A program made the translations under genes and the position numbers. Source: Pseudoalteromonas holothuriae (GTDB lineage Bacteria; Pseudomonadota; Gammaproteobacteria; Enterobacterales; Alteromonadaceae). From it: a stretch of 64,000 bases of DNA. Below are positions 1 through 13,100 of the stretch, piece after piece. The stretch covers positions 62,001 to 126,000 of the forward strand of contig NZ_CAMAPC010000011.1 of assembly GCF_945859825.1 (NCBI RefSeq). The letters run 5' to 3'. Below the pieces are notes generated by a model. That model saw only the letters and a program-made list of their open reading frames with translations. It made no database searches and was not told where the DNA came from. Position 1 is the stretch's first letter, and every line of letters begins with the position of its first letter.

Positions 1-1
1 C

Positions 2-943
2 GTTGCTTGGTTTAATCAAAATGGTGATATTTTAGGGCAAGTTAACCTTCAAGTAAGGGCACATGATTTATGTTATGTGCCTCGTAACAATATATTACTG
101 GCATTTTCTCGTCGTCCCGGTCGTATACTGTACGTGATTGATTTAGATACTCAGACAATTATTAATAGAGTAAATAGTGCGAAAAGCCAGCACTTTTTTG
201 GTCATGGTGCATTGAGTAAAGATGGGAAGTGGCTTTATACCACAGAGAATCGTTATGATGATTCATACCGAGCACATGAAGGCATCATTGTTGTTAGAAA
301 CACCAATAGCTTTAGCACTGAAGCACAGTTTAGTAGTGGAGGTATTGGCCCTCATCAGCTCGCGATGCTTGCGCATGAAGATACTTTGGTGGTAGCTAAT
401 GGTGGCATTCATACACACCCAGCCAAGGCGAGAGCAAAGTTGAATTTAGATGTGATGCAGCCTAATTTAAGTTATATCAATATGCTTACTGGAAAAGTAG
501 TTGAACAGGTAAAGCCACCGGACCATCAGCTAAGTACGCGCCATTTGTGTTTAGCTTCGGATGATACTGTTTATGTTGGATGCCAGTATCAAGGTCCTGC
601 ACATTATGTAAAGCCTCTTGTGTTCTCACATAAAAGAGGAAGCAAATTGAATGCATTACAAGCCAGTGAATCTCAGTGGCTGACTTTTAAACAGTATATA
701 GCAAGTTTAGCTGTGAATAGAAATGGCAATGTTATTGCTGTAACGTCGCCAAAAGGTGGGGTGGTTGGTTACTGGAATAGACATACCGGAACACTGCGAC
801 AGCTTACAATGAACAGTGACTGTGCTGGTATTGCCCCTTTGGAGAGTGAATTTATTGCAAGTACTGGGCATGGCTTACTGACATCAACGGGAGTCAAAGT
901 TGAGCACCCGCTTCATTGGGATAACCACATGATAGCAATATGA
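2..943 (+). CDS. DUF1513 domain protein, 5' end outside window
   Basis: This is the C-terminal part of a DUF1513 protein, probably a periplasmic beta-propeller. The frame is open to the first base of the window, so the GTG at 77 is internal and the true start lies upstream. Family landmarks are visible: a YGHG-like FGHGALSKDG stretch, LYTTENRY, GIGPHQLAML, VVANGGIHTHP, STRHLC and a late PLVFSHKRG. DUF1513 genes commonly sit at the end of iron-responsive operons with imelysin-type peptidases and a di-haem oxidoreductase. That would predict such genes just upstream, but they cannot be seen here. A strong hairpin terminator follows the stop. The biochemical role of the family is not established. 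Confidence 0.85.
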   Translation, partial: VAWFNQNGDILGQVNLQVRAHDLCYVPRNNILLAFSRRPGRILYVIDLDTQTIINRVNSAKSQHFFGHGALSKDGKWLYTTENRYDDSYRAHEGIIVVRNTNSFSTEAQFSSGGIGPHQLAMLAHEDTLVVANGGIHTHPAKARAKLNLDVMQPNLSYINMLTGKVVEQVKPPDHQLSTRHLCLASDDTVYVGCQYQGPAHYVKPLVFSHKRGSKLNALQASESQWLTFKQYIASLAVNRNGNVIAVTSPKGGVVGYWNRHTGTLRQLTMNSDCAGIAPLESEFIASTGHGLLTSTGVKVEHPLHWDNHMIAI

Positions 944-968
944 AGATCCTTCATTAAATTAAATAGTT

Positions 969-1010
969 AGACATAATAAATCTTCATAATAACGGTTTAT
1001 TATGTCTTTT
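969..1010 (+). terminator. Rho-independent terminator after DUF1513 gene
   Basis: Twelve-bp perfect arms (agacataataaa and tttattatgtct) with a 15-nt loop are followed by TTTT. The hairpin lies 26 nt after the DUF1513 stop and would end the upstream operon. Confidence 0.75.
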
Positions 1011-3650
<2,640 letters not shown>

Positions 3651-3659
3651 TCTGCGTTT

Positions 3660-3686
3660 AAGGGAGCATTTGCTCCCTTTTTTTAT
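3660..3686 (+). terminator. Rho-independent terminator between the two peptidase genes
   Basis: The hairpin aagggagc/gctccctt with a 4-nt loop is followed by a run of T. It lies in the 56-bp gap after the M4 gene, so the M28 gene depends on readthrough or on a promoter inside or near the gap. Confidence 0.8.
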
Positions 3687-3706
3687 GCAACAGTAAAGGA
3701 TACAAC

Positions 3707-5566
3707 ATGAACATAGCAATAAAATTGCCCTTAGTGGGAGCAAGTTTACTTGCAAGTTTTGTGGTGACGGCGAATGTGCCAGCAGACGAAAAAATCTGGG
3801 TAACCATTGGCCCTCATGCAGCAAAGCATTATCAACTAAAAAATATGATAAGTGGAGTATTGTTAAATACACAAACCAGTGCTCAAGAAAATGCCACCCT
3901 AATGCAAGTTGATGAGGGGATGGTAGGGAAATTGAGTGCATTTATGCATGATAATTACCATCGCTGTGGTGGCTTTGTGGCTCACAGCTCTTATCAAGAA
4001 GCTCAGCAATATTTGGCGCAGCTTGCTGATGTGCAAAAGGGAGATATTAGCCCACAACTCGTTGCTTATACAATTGATAACCCTGAGCGAGTTAACAGTT
4101 TGCTAGGTTACATTTCAGCCAACAACTTAACTAATACGGTTAATACGCTAAGTGCTTTTCATAACCGTTACTATACGCAGCAAACAGGCGTTGACGCGGC
4201 GCAATGGATAAAAGGCCACTGGCAGCAGCTAAGCGCGTCTCGCAGTGACATTAGCGTCGATTATTATAATCATAGCTGGTCGCAGTCATCAGTTGTAGTT
4301 ACTATTGCTGGAAGTGAAAAAGCGGATGAAATAGTTGTTATTGGCGGTCATTTGGATTCAATCAATTCGTCAAACCCAAGTGCAGGAAGGGCCCCTGGAG
4401 CAGATGATAATGCATCAGGTATTGCCGTGTTAACAGAGGCATTGCGTGCAGTTGTAGCCAGTGATTTTAAGCCAAAGCGTACCATTCAAATTATGGGCTA
4501 TGCGGCTGAAGAAGTCGGACTTCGAGGTTCAAAGGCTATCGCTCAAGCATATAAATCGCAGAATAAAAACGTGGTTGGTATGGTGCAGTTTGATATGTCG
4601 GGAAGAAATGGCAGTACACAAGATATTGTGATGATGACTGATTACACTAATGGCGCGCAAAACCAATTTTTAGGTCAGCTTATTGATACTTATTTACCGT
4701 CGATAAGCTATGGCTATGATCAATGTGGGTATGGCTGCTCCGATCATGCATCTTGGTATCAGCAAGGTTATGCGGCATCTATGCCATTTGAATCAGCGAT
4801 GTCTGATGTTAATAGAAAAATTCATACCGTCAATGATACTGAATTTGATGCTAATCATTCTAGTAAATTTGCAAAGTTGGCCGTCACTTACTTGGCAGAG
4901 CTTGCAAAAGATGCAGGTACTATCGACCCTGTACCAGATAATAAACTAGAGAACGGCATAGCCAAAACGGGCATTTCAGGTACGTCTAAACAGCAATTGT
5001 TTTACACGCTAGAAGTACCTGTAAATAGTTTAGGGCTTAATTTTACAACTGCAGGTGGAACAGGTGATGCAGATTTGTATGTTAAACTTGGCTCTAAGCC
5101 TACTCTCGATATGTATGATTGTAAAAGTACCACGTCAACAAGTAATGAGCGCTGCGATATCGCAAATGCCCAAGTGGGTACTTATCATGTGATGGTTGAA
5201 GCGTGGAACCAGATAAGCGGTGTGAGTTTAACTGGAAGTTATCAAACTGCAGGGCAAGGTCCGACCCCCATTAATCGCCAAGAAAGTAACTTGAATGTAA
5301 GTCGTGGTGATTGGGTTCGCTTTGAGCAGGGTTTAGATGCCGGATATGCAAACTTAACAGTGGCGATATCTGGTGGTACAGGTGATGTCGACCTGTATGT
5401 GAAGCATGCAAGTGACGTATCAGACACAATACATGATTGTCGTCCTTATAAAAATGGTAACGTAGAGTCTTGTAGTTTTGACTCTCCTGAGTCAGGCACT
5501 TGGTATATTGGCCTTAAAGGTTATAGTAATAGTAGTGGTGTTACACTGACTATTAATGCGCAATAG
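3707..5566 (+). CDS. Secreted M28 aminopeptidase with two PPC domains
   Basis: Zinc aminopeptidase of the Vibrio proteolyticus leucyl aminopeptidase type, 619 aa. The ATG follows AAAGGA. A signal peptide spans about 1-23. The N-terminal region to about 180 is probably the propeptide. The catalytic domain shows the M28 co-catalytic site: H215 and D217 in GGHLDS, D233 or D234 in GADDNASG, E268-E269 in AAEEVG, and H373 in HTVNDT. A CGYGCSDH segment matches the disulfide-bearing region of secreted members. Two PPC domains close the protein and resemble those of the M4 protease upstream closely, sharing for example [10 protein letters not shown] and [10 protein letters not shown]. The pair would act in sequence on external protein, endopeptidase first and aminopeptidase second. 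Confidence 0.93.
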   Translation: MNIAIKLPLVGASLLASFVVTANVPADEKIWVTIGPHAAKHYQLKNMISGVLLNTQTSAQENATLMQVDEGMVGKLSAFMHDNYHRCGGFVAHSSYQEAQQYLAQLADVQKGDISPQLVAYTIDNPERVNSLLGYISANNLTNTVNTLSAFHNRYYTQQTGVDAAQWIKGHWQQLSASRSDISVDYYNHSWSQSSVVVTIAGSEKADEIVVIGGHLDSINSSNPSAGRAPGADDNASGIAVLTEALRAVVASDFKPKRTIQIMGYAAEEVGLRGSKAIAQAYKSQNKNVVGMVQFDMSGRNGSTQDIVMMTDYTNGAQNQFLGQLIDTYLPSISYGYDQCGYGCSDHASWYQQGYAASMPFESAMSDVNRKIHTVNDTEFDANHSSKFAKLAVTYLAELAKDAGTIDPVPDNKLENGIAKTGISGTSKQQLFYTLEVPVNSLGLNFTTAGGTGDADLYVKLGSKPTLDMYDCKSTTSTSNERCDIANAQVGTYHVMVEAWNQISGVSLTGSYQTAGQGPTPINRQESNLNVSRGDWVRFEQGLDAGYANLTVAISGGTGDVDLYVKHASDVSDTIHDCRPYKNGNVESCSFDSPESGTWYIGLKGYSNSSGVTLTINAQ

Positions 5567-5579
5567 TGACCAAGTAATA

Positions 5580-5623
5580 GTTAAGTAAAATTGGAACTTA
5601 CGATTGCTCTGATTTTACTTAAC
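5580..5623. terminator. Hairpin after the M28 gene
   Basis: Perfect 12-bp arms gttaagtaaaat and attttacttaac around a 20-nt loop, 14 nt after the stop. There is no T-run, so it could be a weak terminator or an mRNA-stabilising 3' structure. Confidence 0.45.
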
Positions 5624-5725
5624 GATTTATTCACTTTTATCCTTGTTGTTAGCGAAACACTCCTTCATACTCTTTGCAAAATGTTCTAATAAACTTGTGC
5701 CATTAACTGTCTTTTGGCTATCTAT

Positions 5726-7168
5726 ATGAAAGAAAATAATAACTCTAATACAAATCACTTTTTGCTCTTCTTAGCACCTAGCATATTTTTACTCACGTGT
5801 TTAACACAAGCACCGACTGACTTAAGCCCGCAAGCATGGCGTACCGCTGGCTTGGCAATTTGGCTTGCGATTTGGTGGGTTAGTGAGGTTGTTCCTATTC
5901 CTGTTACTTCATTAGTACCATTACTCGCAATACCACTTGCGGGTATTAATGATATTAAATCTGCTTCAAGCTTATATGCCCACCCATTGATATTTTTGTT
6001 TCTTGGCGGCTTTTTGATTTCGATTGCTATGGAAAAGTGGCAGTTACACAAACGGATTGCATTACATACTATGTTGCGCTGTGGTAACAATGCGCGCATA
6101 CAGATTTTAGCCATGATGTTGGTAAGTGGTTTTTTATCTATGTGGATTAACAACACAGCAACGACGCTGATGATGTTGCCGATTGCACTTTCTGTGATCC
6201 ACGTTTTACAGGAAAACAAAAGCAACTGCGACAACTATGGTAAAGCATTACTTTTAGCAATCGCTTATAGTGCAAGTATTGGAGGGGTGGGCACTATTAT
6301 AGGCACTGCACCAAATGCTTTAATGGCTGCCTACTTATGGGAAAATCACCAGATTAAGATTGGTTTTGCACAGTGGATGGTATTGGCTGTGCCTTTTAGT
6401 ATGCTCATGATTATACTGAGTTGGGTGTGGTTAACGCGCTTTGCGTTTAAGGTCAAAACAACCTCTAGTGAAGTAGACTTAGCCGCGCTTTTTGCCAATC
6501 AGCTTAACTCATTGGGCAAAATGTCCTTAGCGGAGAAAAATGTCTTTGTGGTATTTTTGTTTGCCGCGGTAAGTTGGATATTAAGGCCATATTTAGCATT
6601 GTGGTCTGGACTTGATATTACTGATACGGGGATTGCTATCGCTGCATCTATACTGTTATTTGTATTACCATCGGGTAAGCCACATCAGCGTATTATGGAT
6701 TGGCAATCTGCTAACCAGTTACCTTGGGGAATACTACTATTATTTGGCGGTGGATTAACGTTAGCCTCTCAAATCAAAGGCTCAGGATTGGCCGGTTATA
6801 TTGCTAATTCACTCTCTGGTGCGTCATTAGTGCCTATTGTGGTTGGTGTCTTGCTTGTTGCAGCATTAATTTGCTTTTTGACTGAGCTTACCAGCAACAC
6901 CGCAACAGCAGCTGGTTTTTTGCCTTTACTTGGACCGATAGCCGAACAAGTGGCAGGTACACCATTAATTTGGGTGATACCAGCCGCTATAGCTGCCAGT
7001 TGTGCATTTATGATGCCTGTGGCAACGCCACCTAACGCCATTGTGTTTGGTTCTGGAGAGCTAAAAATTAAAGATATGATTAAAGCGGGTTTTGCTATGA
7101 ACATCATTGCGATATTATTGATAACAATGCTAACGATGACTGTGGGTGGTTGGCTATTTGGCTTCTGA
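5726..7168 (+). CDS. SLC13/DASS-family sodium:anion symporter
   Basis: Inner-membrane secondary transporter of the divalent anion:sodium symporter family (dicarboxylates, sulfate or related anions), about 480 aa with many hydrophobic segments. Both family SNT-type signatures are present: NNTATTLMMLP in the first half and SNTATAAGFLP in the second, the inverted-repeat pair that forms the Na+ and carboxylate sites. PVATPPNAIVFGSG near the C terminus is also typical. I chose the ATG at 5726; an in-frame TTG at 5714 would add four residues, and neither has a clear ribosome binding site. The gene sits 78 bp before an aldehyde dehydrogenase on the same strand, so uptake of an organic acid is plausible. 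The exact substrate cannot be read from sequence. Confidence 0.88.
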   Translation: MKENNNSNTNHFLLFLAPSIFLLTCLTQAPTDLSPQAWRTAGLAIWLAIWWVSEVVPIPVTSLVPLLAIPLAGINDIKSASSLYAHPLIFLFLGGFLISIAMEKWQLHKRIALHTMLRCGNNARIQILAMMLVSGFLSMWINNTATTLMMLPIALSVIHVLQENKSNCDNYGKALLLAIAYSASIGGVGTIIGTAPNALMAAYLWENHQIKIGFAQWMVLAVPFSMLMIILSWVWLTRFAFKVKTTSSEVDLAALFANQLNSLGKMSLAEKNVFVVFLFAAVSWILRPYLALWSGLDITDTGIAIAASILLFVLPSGKPHQRIMDWQSANQLPWGILLLFGGGLTLASQIKGSGLAGYIANSLSGASLVPIVVGVLLVAALICFLTELTSNTATAAGFLPLLGPIAEQVAGTPLIWVIPAAIAASCAFMMPVATPPNAIVFGSGELKIKDMIKAGFAMNIIAILLITMLTMTVGGWLFGF

Positions 7169-7245
7169 GAAGCCAAGATATGATTGTTCTTCTTACCTAG
7201 TTGCTTTATCGAGTGCCCTAATAACGAAAAAGGATATCTAAACTT

Positions 7246-8646
7246 ATGCAAGTTGAATCAATTTCAGAACTGAATAAGCAGCTGATGGCGATGCAATTGG
7301 CTTTTACACAGCATCCTTATATGGATTTATCTTCTCGGCGCGATTTGCTGAACACGCTCAAACATGCTTTGATTGAGCACCAAGCTGATCTCGTTGCTGC
7401 AGCTGATAGAGACTTTAATGGTCGAACCGAGTTTGACTCTGTGTTTGGGGATATTATACCTACCATTAGTGCATTAGATTACATGCAAGCGCAACTAAAA
7501 TCGTGGATGAAGCCGCAAAAAAGAGCATCAGGTCTGCTGTTATGGCCCTCTAAAGCGAGTGTTCAGTACACTCCAAAAGGGGTTGTTGGCGTAATTGCGC
7601 CTTGGAACTATCCAATACAACTTGCTTTGCTACCCGTTGCTACTGCATTTGCAGCAGGCAATAGGGTCATGCTAAAACTCAGTGAGTTTACCCCTGAAGT
7701 CAATCAGGTGATTAAAAAGGTATTTGCTCATTTGCTTGAGCATTGTACGATTGTTGAAGGAGATCACCACGTAGCTAGCGCATTTTCACAGTTGAAGTTC
7801 GATCATCTGTTCTTTACTGGGGCGACTGAAGTCGGCAAAAAAGTAATGGCCAGTGCCGCGCAAAATTTAGTACCTGTAACACTGGAGCTTGGTGGGAAGT
7901 CTCCTGTTCTCGTCGCAGACGATGCTGATCTAACGCATGCGGCAAAGAGTATTTTATTTGGCAAGTTGCTAAATTGTGGCCAAATATGCGTGGCGCCTGA
8001 CTATGTGTTAGTCACTAAGGCTCAATCGGAAGCCCTAATTAAACAATTAAAAGCACAATATACAGCAACTTACAAACTGCAAGAAAATGATAAAAAGTTA
8101 TCGAGTATCATCAATCAAAAACAGTTCTCACGATTACTAGAGGCATTAACGGATGCGAAAAGTAATGGGGCCACAATATGGCCATTGATGAAAGACGATT
8201 ACCCAGACCAACGAATGGGTTTGCATCTAGTTATAAACCCAAGTGCTTCAATGCAAGTGATGCAAAATGAAATTTTTGGTCCCATTTTACCTATTGTAGT
8301 GGTTAATAATATTGACGAGGCACTTCAACATATTGAGCTGCACGAAAGGCCGTTAGCAACTTATTTATTCAGTAATGATAAGGCCTTAATTGACAAAGTG
8401 AGTACGACATTACGCACTGGAACCCTTGCGATTAATGAGACCGTGTTGCAGGTAACTGTCGAAGATTTACCGTTCGGTGGGGTAGGTCATTCAGGTATGG
8501 GGCAATATCATGGCAAAGAAGGCTTTATAACGTTTAGTCACGCAAAGAGTATTCTACACAGCAATGGTAAAACTAAGTTGCGTACTCACATGATGTTTAA
8601 GCAATCTAGCCTATTGATTAAGTTGGTTAAAAAGTTGTTCTTTTAA
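7246..8646 (+). CDS. Aldehyde dehydrogenase, coniferyl-aldehyde-dehydrogenase type
   Basis: NAD(P)+-dependent aldehyde dehydrogenase, 466 aa. It resembles the class-3/coniferyl aldehyde dehydrogenase branch, which has a C-terminal hydrophobic tail and lacks the long N-terminal extension of other classes. The active site is intact: general base E214 in LELGGKSP and nucleophile C248 in NCGQICVAPDY. The oxyanion region WNYPIQL and a late EIFGPILPI are also present. The ATG is preceded by an AAAAAGGA ribosome binding site. The real substrate may be a medium-chain or aromatic aldehyde; the coniferyl name rests only on family resemblance. No terminator was identified downstream. Confidence 0.9.
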   Translation: MQVESISELNKQLMAMQLAFTQHPYMDLSSRRDLLNTLKHALIEHQADLVAAADRDFNGRTEFDSVFGDIIPTISALDYMQAQLKSWMKPQKRASGLLLWPSKASVQYTPKGVVGVIAPWNYPIQLALLPVATAFAAGNRVMLKLSEFTPEVNQVIKKVFAHLLEHCTIVEGDHHVASAFSQLKFDHLFFTGATEVGKKVMASAAQNLVPVTLELGGKSPVLVADDADLTHAAKSILFGKLLNCGQICVAPDYVLVTKAQSEALIKQLKAQYTATYKLQENDKKLSSIINQKQFSRLLEALTDAKSNGATIWPLMKDDYPDQRMGLHLVINPSASMQVMQNEIFGPILPIVVVNNIDEALQHIELHERPLATYLFSNDKALIDKVSTTLRTGTLAINETVLQVTVEDLPFGGVGHSGMGQYHGKEGFITFSHAKSILHSNGKTKLRTHMMFKQSSLLIKLVKKLFF

Positions 8647-10188
8647 GGAAAAAGCTTGTTTCTTTTGAGGAGCACTGTAACTAAGCTTCTTTGTACGTGC
8701 CGACTCAACCTTGTGTGCGTACATTCATTTATATAAACGTAATATCAAAAAGGTGCTCGCCTAGAGCTATTTCTTTAGATTTAAGTGCGCATATACATTG
8801 CGCCCACATTTTCGGGCCATCAGTCAGTGAAGGCTTCTTTTTATTCCAAAAAGCTGAGTAATACCAACCCGAGAATAAGCTTAATCATTTTGAGGAGCTC
8901 AACCTAGGGTAGTCGCGTCAATGTTTTTACGCACTTTTCAAGCCAGTCGTTAGGGTCTTACATTGACTCCCTGCAAATGCTAAATGAAAGAGTTAAAATA
9001 AATTAATGCTAGCTTATATACGGGCTCAAATTGAGGGGTTAACTCTGACCTATGATGTATTAGCACCTTCATAACTTCTCTGTTGAGTAGTTTATGCAAC
9101 TTCAGACCCAAACAGTCTTTTAAAGGGTTCAGGTTATATAATGTTGATAACTCAATTCAAATTTTTACTTTTAACAGCTCGACAGCTCGACAGCTCGACA
9201 GCTGGTGCTTGTCCCAAAAGTGGTTGATTTGGGCCATTTCGAGAACTACTCTGCAATGCCTGAGACATCCAATGTTTAATAATTAAGCCTTTACTTTTGA
9301 CCGATTAACCGTAAATTTTTAGAAATAAACATTGCGTTTTAGCCGACTTACGCAATAAATTGGTTCAGCTTTGTGAGTGTCAAATAGTAATATTTACATA
9401 ACATTGACTATCTTCAGTGCTATTAGTGGAAAAGGCGTTTGCCACCATTTCTTCTATCAACAGGCATTTTTTCTGTATAGATTTTCTAAGCTATGAGTGG
9501 ATATATACTCTCTAGATTTCTTTAAATAGGTATTTTTAATGGTTTGCTGTATTTTTTATTTGAAAACTTAAAAAGTACACTTTTACTTTTTACCTTTTAA
9601 GTTTCTTTTTTATTGATTTAATTTTATTCTTTATAATTTCAATTAATTGAATTTGATTTTTTTAAACTCTAATGATGAAAGTTAATGTGGATTTCATATG
9701 TAATTTTTTTTTGCAAATGAAACCTATGATTGATAATAAATTATTCACTATGTAAACCTATGAAAAACTTGTTTTTAAAAGTATTTTATCACTTATGAAG
9801 TGATGGTTTTTATTAATTCTGTAAATAATAGGGGGTATGTGCAAAATTACCTTGATAAGCTCTTTTTTTGTAACTTACAGTAATTTACTAATGTTTTCTT
9901 TTATGGTACAGTTTTGCATTAATGTCAACAGTGTGAGTTCTGTCTAACGAGTTTAGCTTTTTGTTGGTATTTAGTTCGATCTATATCCAAGTTCAGGTTA
10001 TGTCGATGTTAGATAGAATAGTGATAACGATAGAGTAATAAGACCACACTCATGAAAGAGAAAGCGTGAGACTTGTGCCTTTGGTTTTATTGTATATTAT
10101 GTATTGTATATTTTAGTGTAATAAATGCTATTCATCTACGTCTAATTAATCGGTTAAGAATAATCAGTTTTTTAGTAGGTGAATTGAA
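8647..10188. other. 1.5-kb gene-free, AT-rich region before the giant surface-protein gene
   Basis: No ORF here is convincing. The stretch 8650-9000 keeps short open segments on both strands and may be degraded repeat or mobile DNA, but I could not identify a family. An 8-bp tandem repeat lies at 9174-9203. From about 9480 to 10160 the sequence is extremely AT-rich, with T and A tracts typical of an H-NS-bound promoter region. A small inverted repeat atcactt/aagtgat sits near 9790. The ribosome binding site of the next gene is AGGTGA just before 10189. Confidence 0.5.
9174..9203. repeat. 8-bp tandem repeat, 3.75 copies
   Basis: The unit agctcgac is repeated without mismatch across 30 bp. A short perfect array like this is prone to slippage and could vary between strains. 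It lies in non-coding sequence, about 1 kb upstream of the giant gene. Confidence 0.85.
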
Positions 10189-13100
10189 ATGAAATTATCG
10201 CTCAAGGGCCGTGCGATTCCAGATTTATTGGGCTTATTTATTCAAAGTCGGCGCTCAAACAAGCGCAAACAACATGCACTTCTAACTTTGGTGTTGTCAG
10301 GGCTATTGCTAAGCCAGTCAAACAATGCCATTGCGCAAGTCGCACCTAATTTTACTTCCAACCCAGTCACAAGTGCCGAGCAAGATCAATTGTACTCTTA
10401 TAGCGTGCAAGCTATAGACGCTGACGACGACCCTATTATTTTTGCGGTAAAAGAGGGAACAAGCTTACCTAGTTGGCTTAAGCTCGGGGTTGGTAGCACC
10501 CAGCCAAACTTGATTGCTAAAGGTATTATTTCGCCTGGTGGTGCTGGGCGTGATGAACAAGGGAATACCTATGTTGCAGAACTTAATGGTTCGAGCATTT
10601 TCAAGATTGCCCCTAATAGAGTTAAGTCACCATTCGCAACGGTTGAAACGTCCAGGAAATTCGGGTTACTGGTGCATGATGGGTATTTATATATTTCTTA
10701 CTATGATCTAGGAAAAATAACGCGGATTGAACTGAGTAACCCACAACAAGGTGAGCGGAACTTTACAAGCCTTTCAGGCCCTCTTTCTATGACCGTTAAA
10801 GACGGGGCTATGTATGTTGCCCAGTATCGTGAGAATAAGATCTCGAAGATAGATATGGCCACTCAAGCTGTGAGTACCTACACCACACTAACAAGGCCAT
10901 TTGGTCTCGGCTTTGATTCAAAAAACAACTTATTTATTGCGAGCTACGGTGAACGGAGTATTTATAAATATGGTGGTGTTGGGGGCCAGTCAGTTAAAGT
11001 AGCTGATTTTTCTAATGATGGAAATGTAAGATCTATATCTGATATCAAAGTCGATGCGAATGATAACCTCTATATTAGTACCTATGGTACCGGAGTTAAA
11101 AAGCTCTTAGCGACAGACTTAACCAAGGTATTAAACATTACAACCACAGGGAACGTTTGGAGTATGACCCTGTCATCGGAAGGGGTACTTGGTTGGGCGG
11201 CAAATGACGAGGGTAAAGTTTATAGCCTATCTACGGGGGCGGTGCTAACGGGCACACCAAGCAACATAGATATACCCGTTCAATCCGGTAATACAGTGGA
11301 TTATCCCGTTTGTTTAACTGCTGCTGATAGTACCGCGAATTCTGAGCAGTGTTTTACGATTACCGCAACAAACACCAACGATAGCCCTGTTATTACCTCA
11401 AATTCTGGTGGTGATATGGCCAGCATTAATATAAACGAGAACCTCACCGCAGTGACGCAAGTCGCTGCCACTGATGTTGATGTAAATGATACTGTGTCGT
11501 ATAGCTTAGTGGCGGGTAAAGACTCAGAGAAGTTTCAGTTAGATAGCGCAGGAAATTTAACCTTTAAAAGCGCACCTGATTTTGAAGCCCCAACAGATAG
11601 TGATGGTAATAATAGCTATTTGGTAGACGTACGTGCTGATGATAAGTTTAATGGACACGACATACAGCAAGTGACTGTCACTATCACAGACGTAGTAAAT
11701 GAACTTGCGTCGCCGGTGTTTACTTCAACGCCTGTTCTGAGTGCCAAGCAAGATCAATTGTACTCTTATAATGTGCAGGCCATAGACGCTAACCATGACC
11801 CCATTACTTTTGCAGTAAAAGAGGGAACAAGCTTACCAAGCTGGCTTAAGTTCGAGGCTGGCAGCACCCAGCCAAACATGATTGCTGAGGGGATTAAGTC
11901 GTCAGCTGGTATTGCACGTGATGAACAAGGGAATACTTATGTTGCAGAAGCCTTTAGTTCGGGAATTTTGAAAATTGCCCCTAATGGAGACACGTCATCG
12001 TTCGCAACGGTTAATAAGGATGCTAAGTATGCGATACTGGTGCATGATGGGTATTTATATATTGCTTACTTTGACCTTAATAAAATAACCCGTGTAGAGC
12101 TAAGTGATCCAAATGAAGGTGAACAGACTTTCGTAGATATTGATTCCCCTTTTTTTATGGTTGTAAAAAACGGAGCTATGTATGTTAGCCAGCACCTCAA
12201 GGGGCAGATATCAAAGATAGATATGGCCACTCACGAGGTGAGTGAGTACACCAAAGTATCAAGTCCATCTGGTCTCGGGTTTGATTCAAACAATAATTTA
12301 TTTATTGCGGGTTTCAATGAAGAAAAAATTTATAAATATGATGGTGGTGAGGAGCTGCCAGTTGTGGTGGCGGATTTTTCTAATGATGAAAGTGTAGAAG
12401 TGATAACAGACATCATAGTAGATGCGAATGATAACCTCTATTTTGGTACCTTTGGCACGGGAGTTAAGAAGCTCTTAGCGACAGACTTAACCAAGGTAAT
12501 AAACATTTCAACCAGAGGGAATGTTTGGGGTATGGTCTTGTCCTCAGAAGGAACGCTTGGTTGGGTGGATGATTCAGGGGACGGGGCTGACGTTTATAGC
12601 CTGTCTATAGGGGCGATGTTAACGGGCACCCCAAGCAATATAGATATACTCGTTCAACCTGGTAACACAGTAGGTTTTCCCGTTTGCTTAACGGCTTCCG
12701 ATGGTACTGCGAGTGAAAGCACAGAGCAATGCTTTACCATTAGTGCAATTAACATCAATGATGCGCCTACGATTTCAGGCACTCCAGCCACCTCAGTGAA
12801 AGAAGATGTGGCATATAGCTTTAAACCCAACTTTTATGATGTAGATAAGGATGACACACTCAAATTCAGTATTGTTAATAAGCCAACTTGGGCAGTTTTC
12901 AATACAGCCACAGGTGAATTATCGGGTACACCTACCAATAGTTATGTCGGGAGTACCTCGGGAATTGTGATCTCAGTCAGTGACTTATTTACTGCAAAAG
13001 CATCATTGCCCGCTTTCTCATTAACGGTTGAAAATACCAATGATGTGCCTACGATTTCAGGCACTCCTGCAACGTCAGTGAAAGAAGATGCTGCTTATCG

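Noticed and set aside
8700..9000. Possible transposase or repeat remnant
   Set aside because: Short open segments appear on both strands (for example NDWLEKCVKTLT on minus), but they have stops and I could not match them to a family, so I only note the region as gene-free.
9083..9286. A 67-codon ORF across the 8-bp tandem repeat
   Set aside because: No ribosome binding site, no domain, odd composition and part of it is the repeat; I treat it as non-coding.
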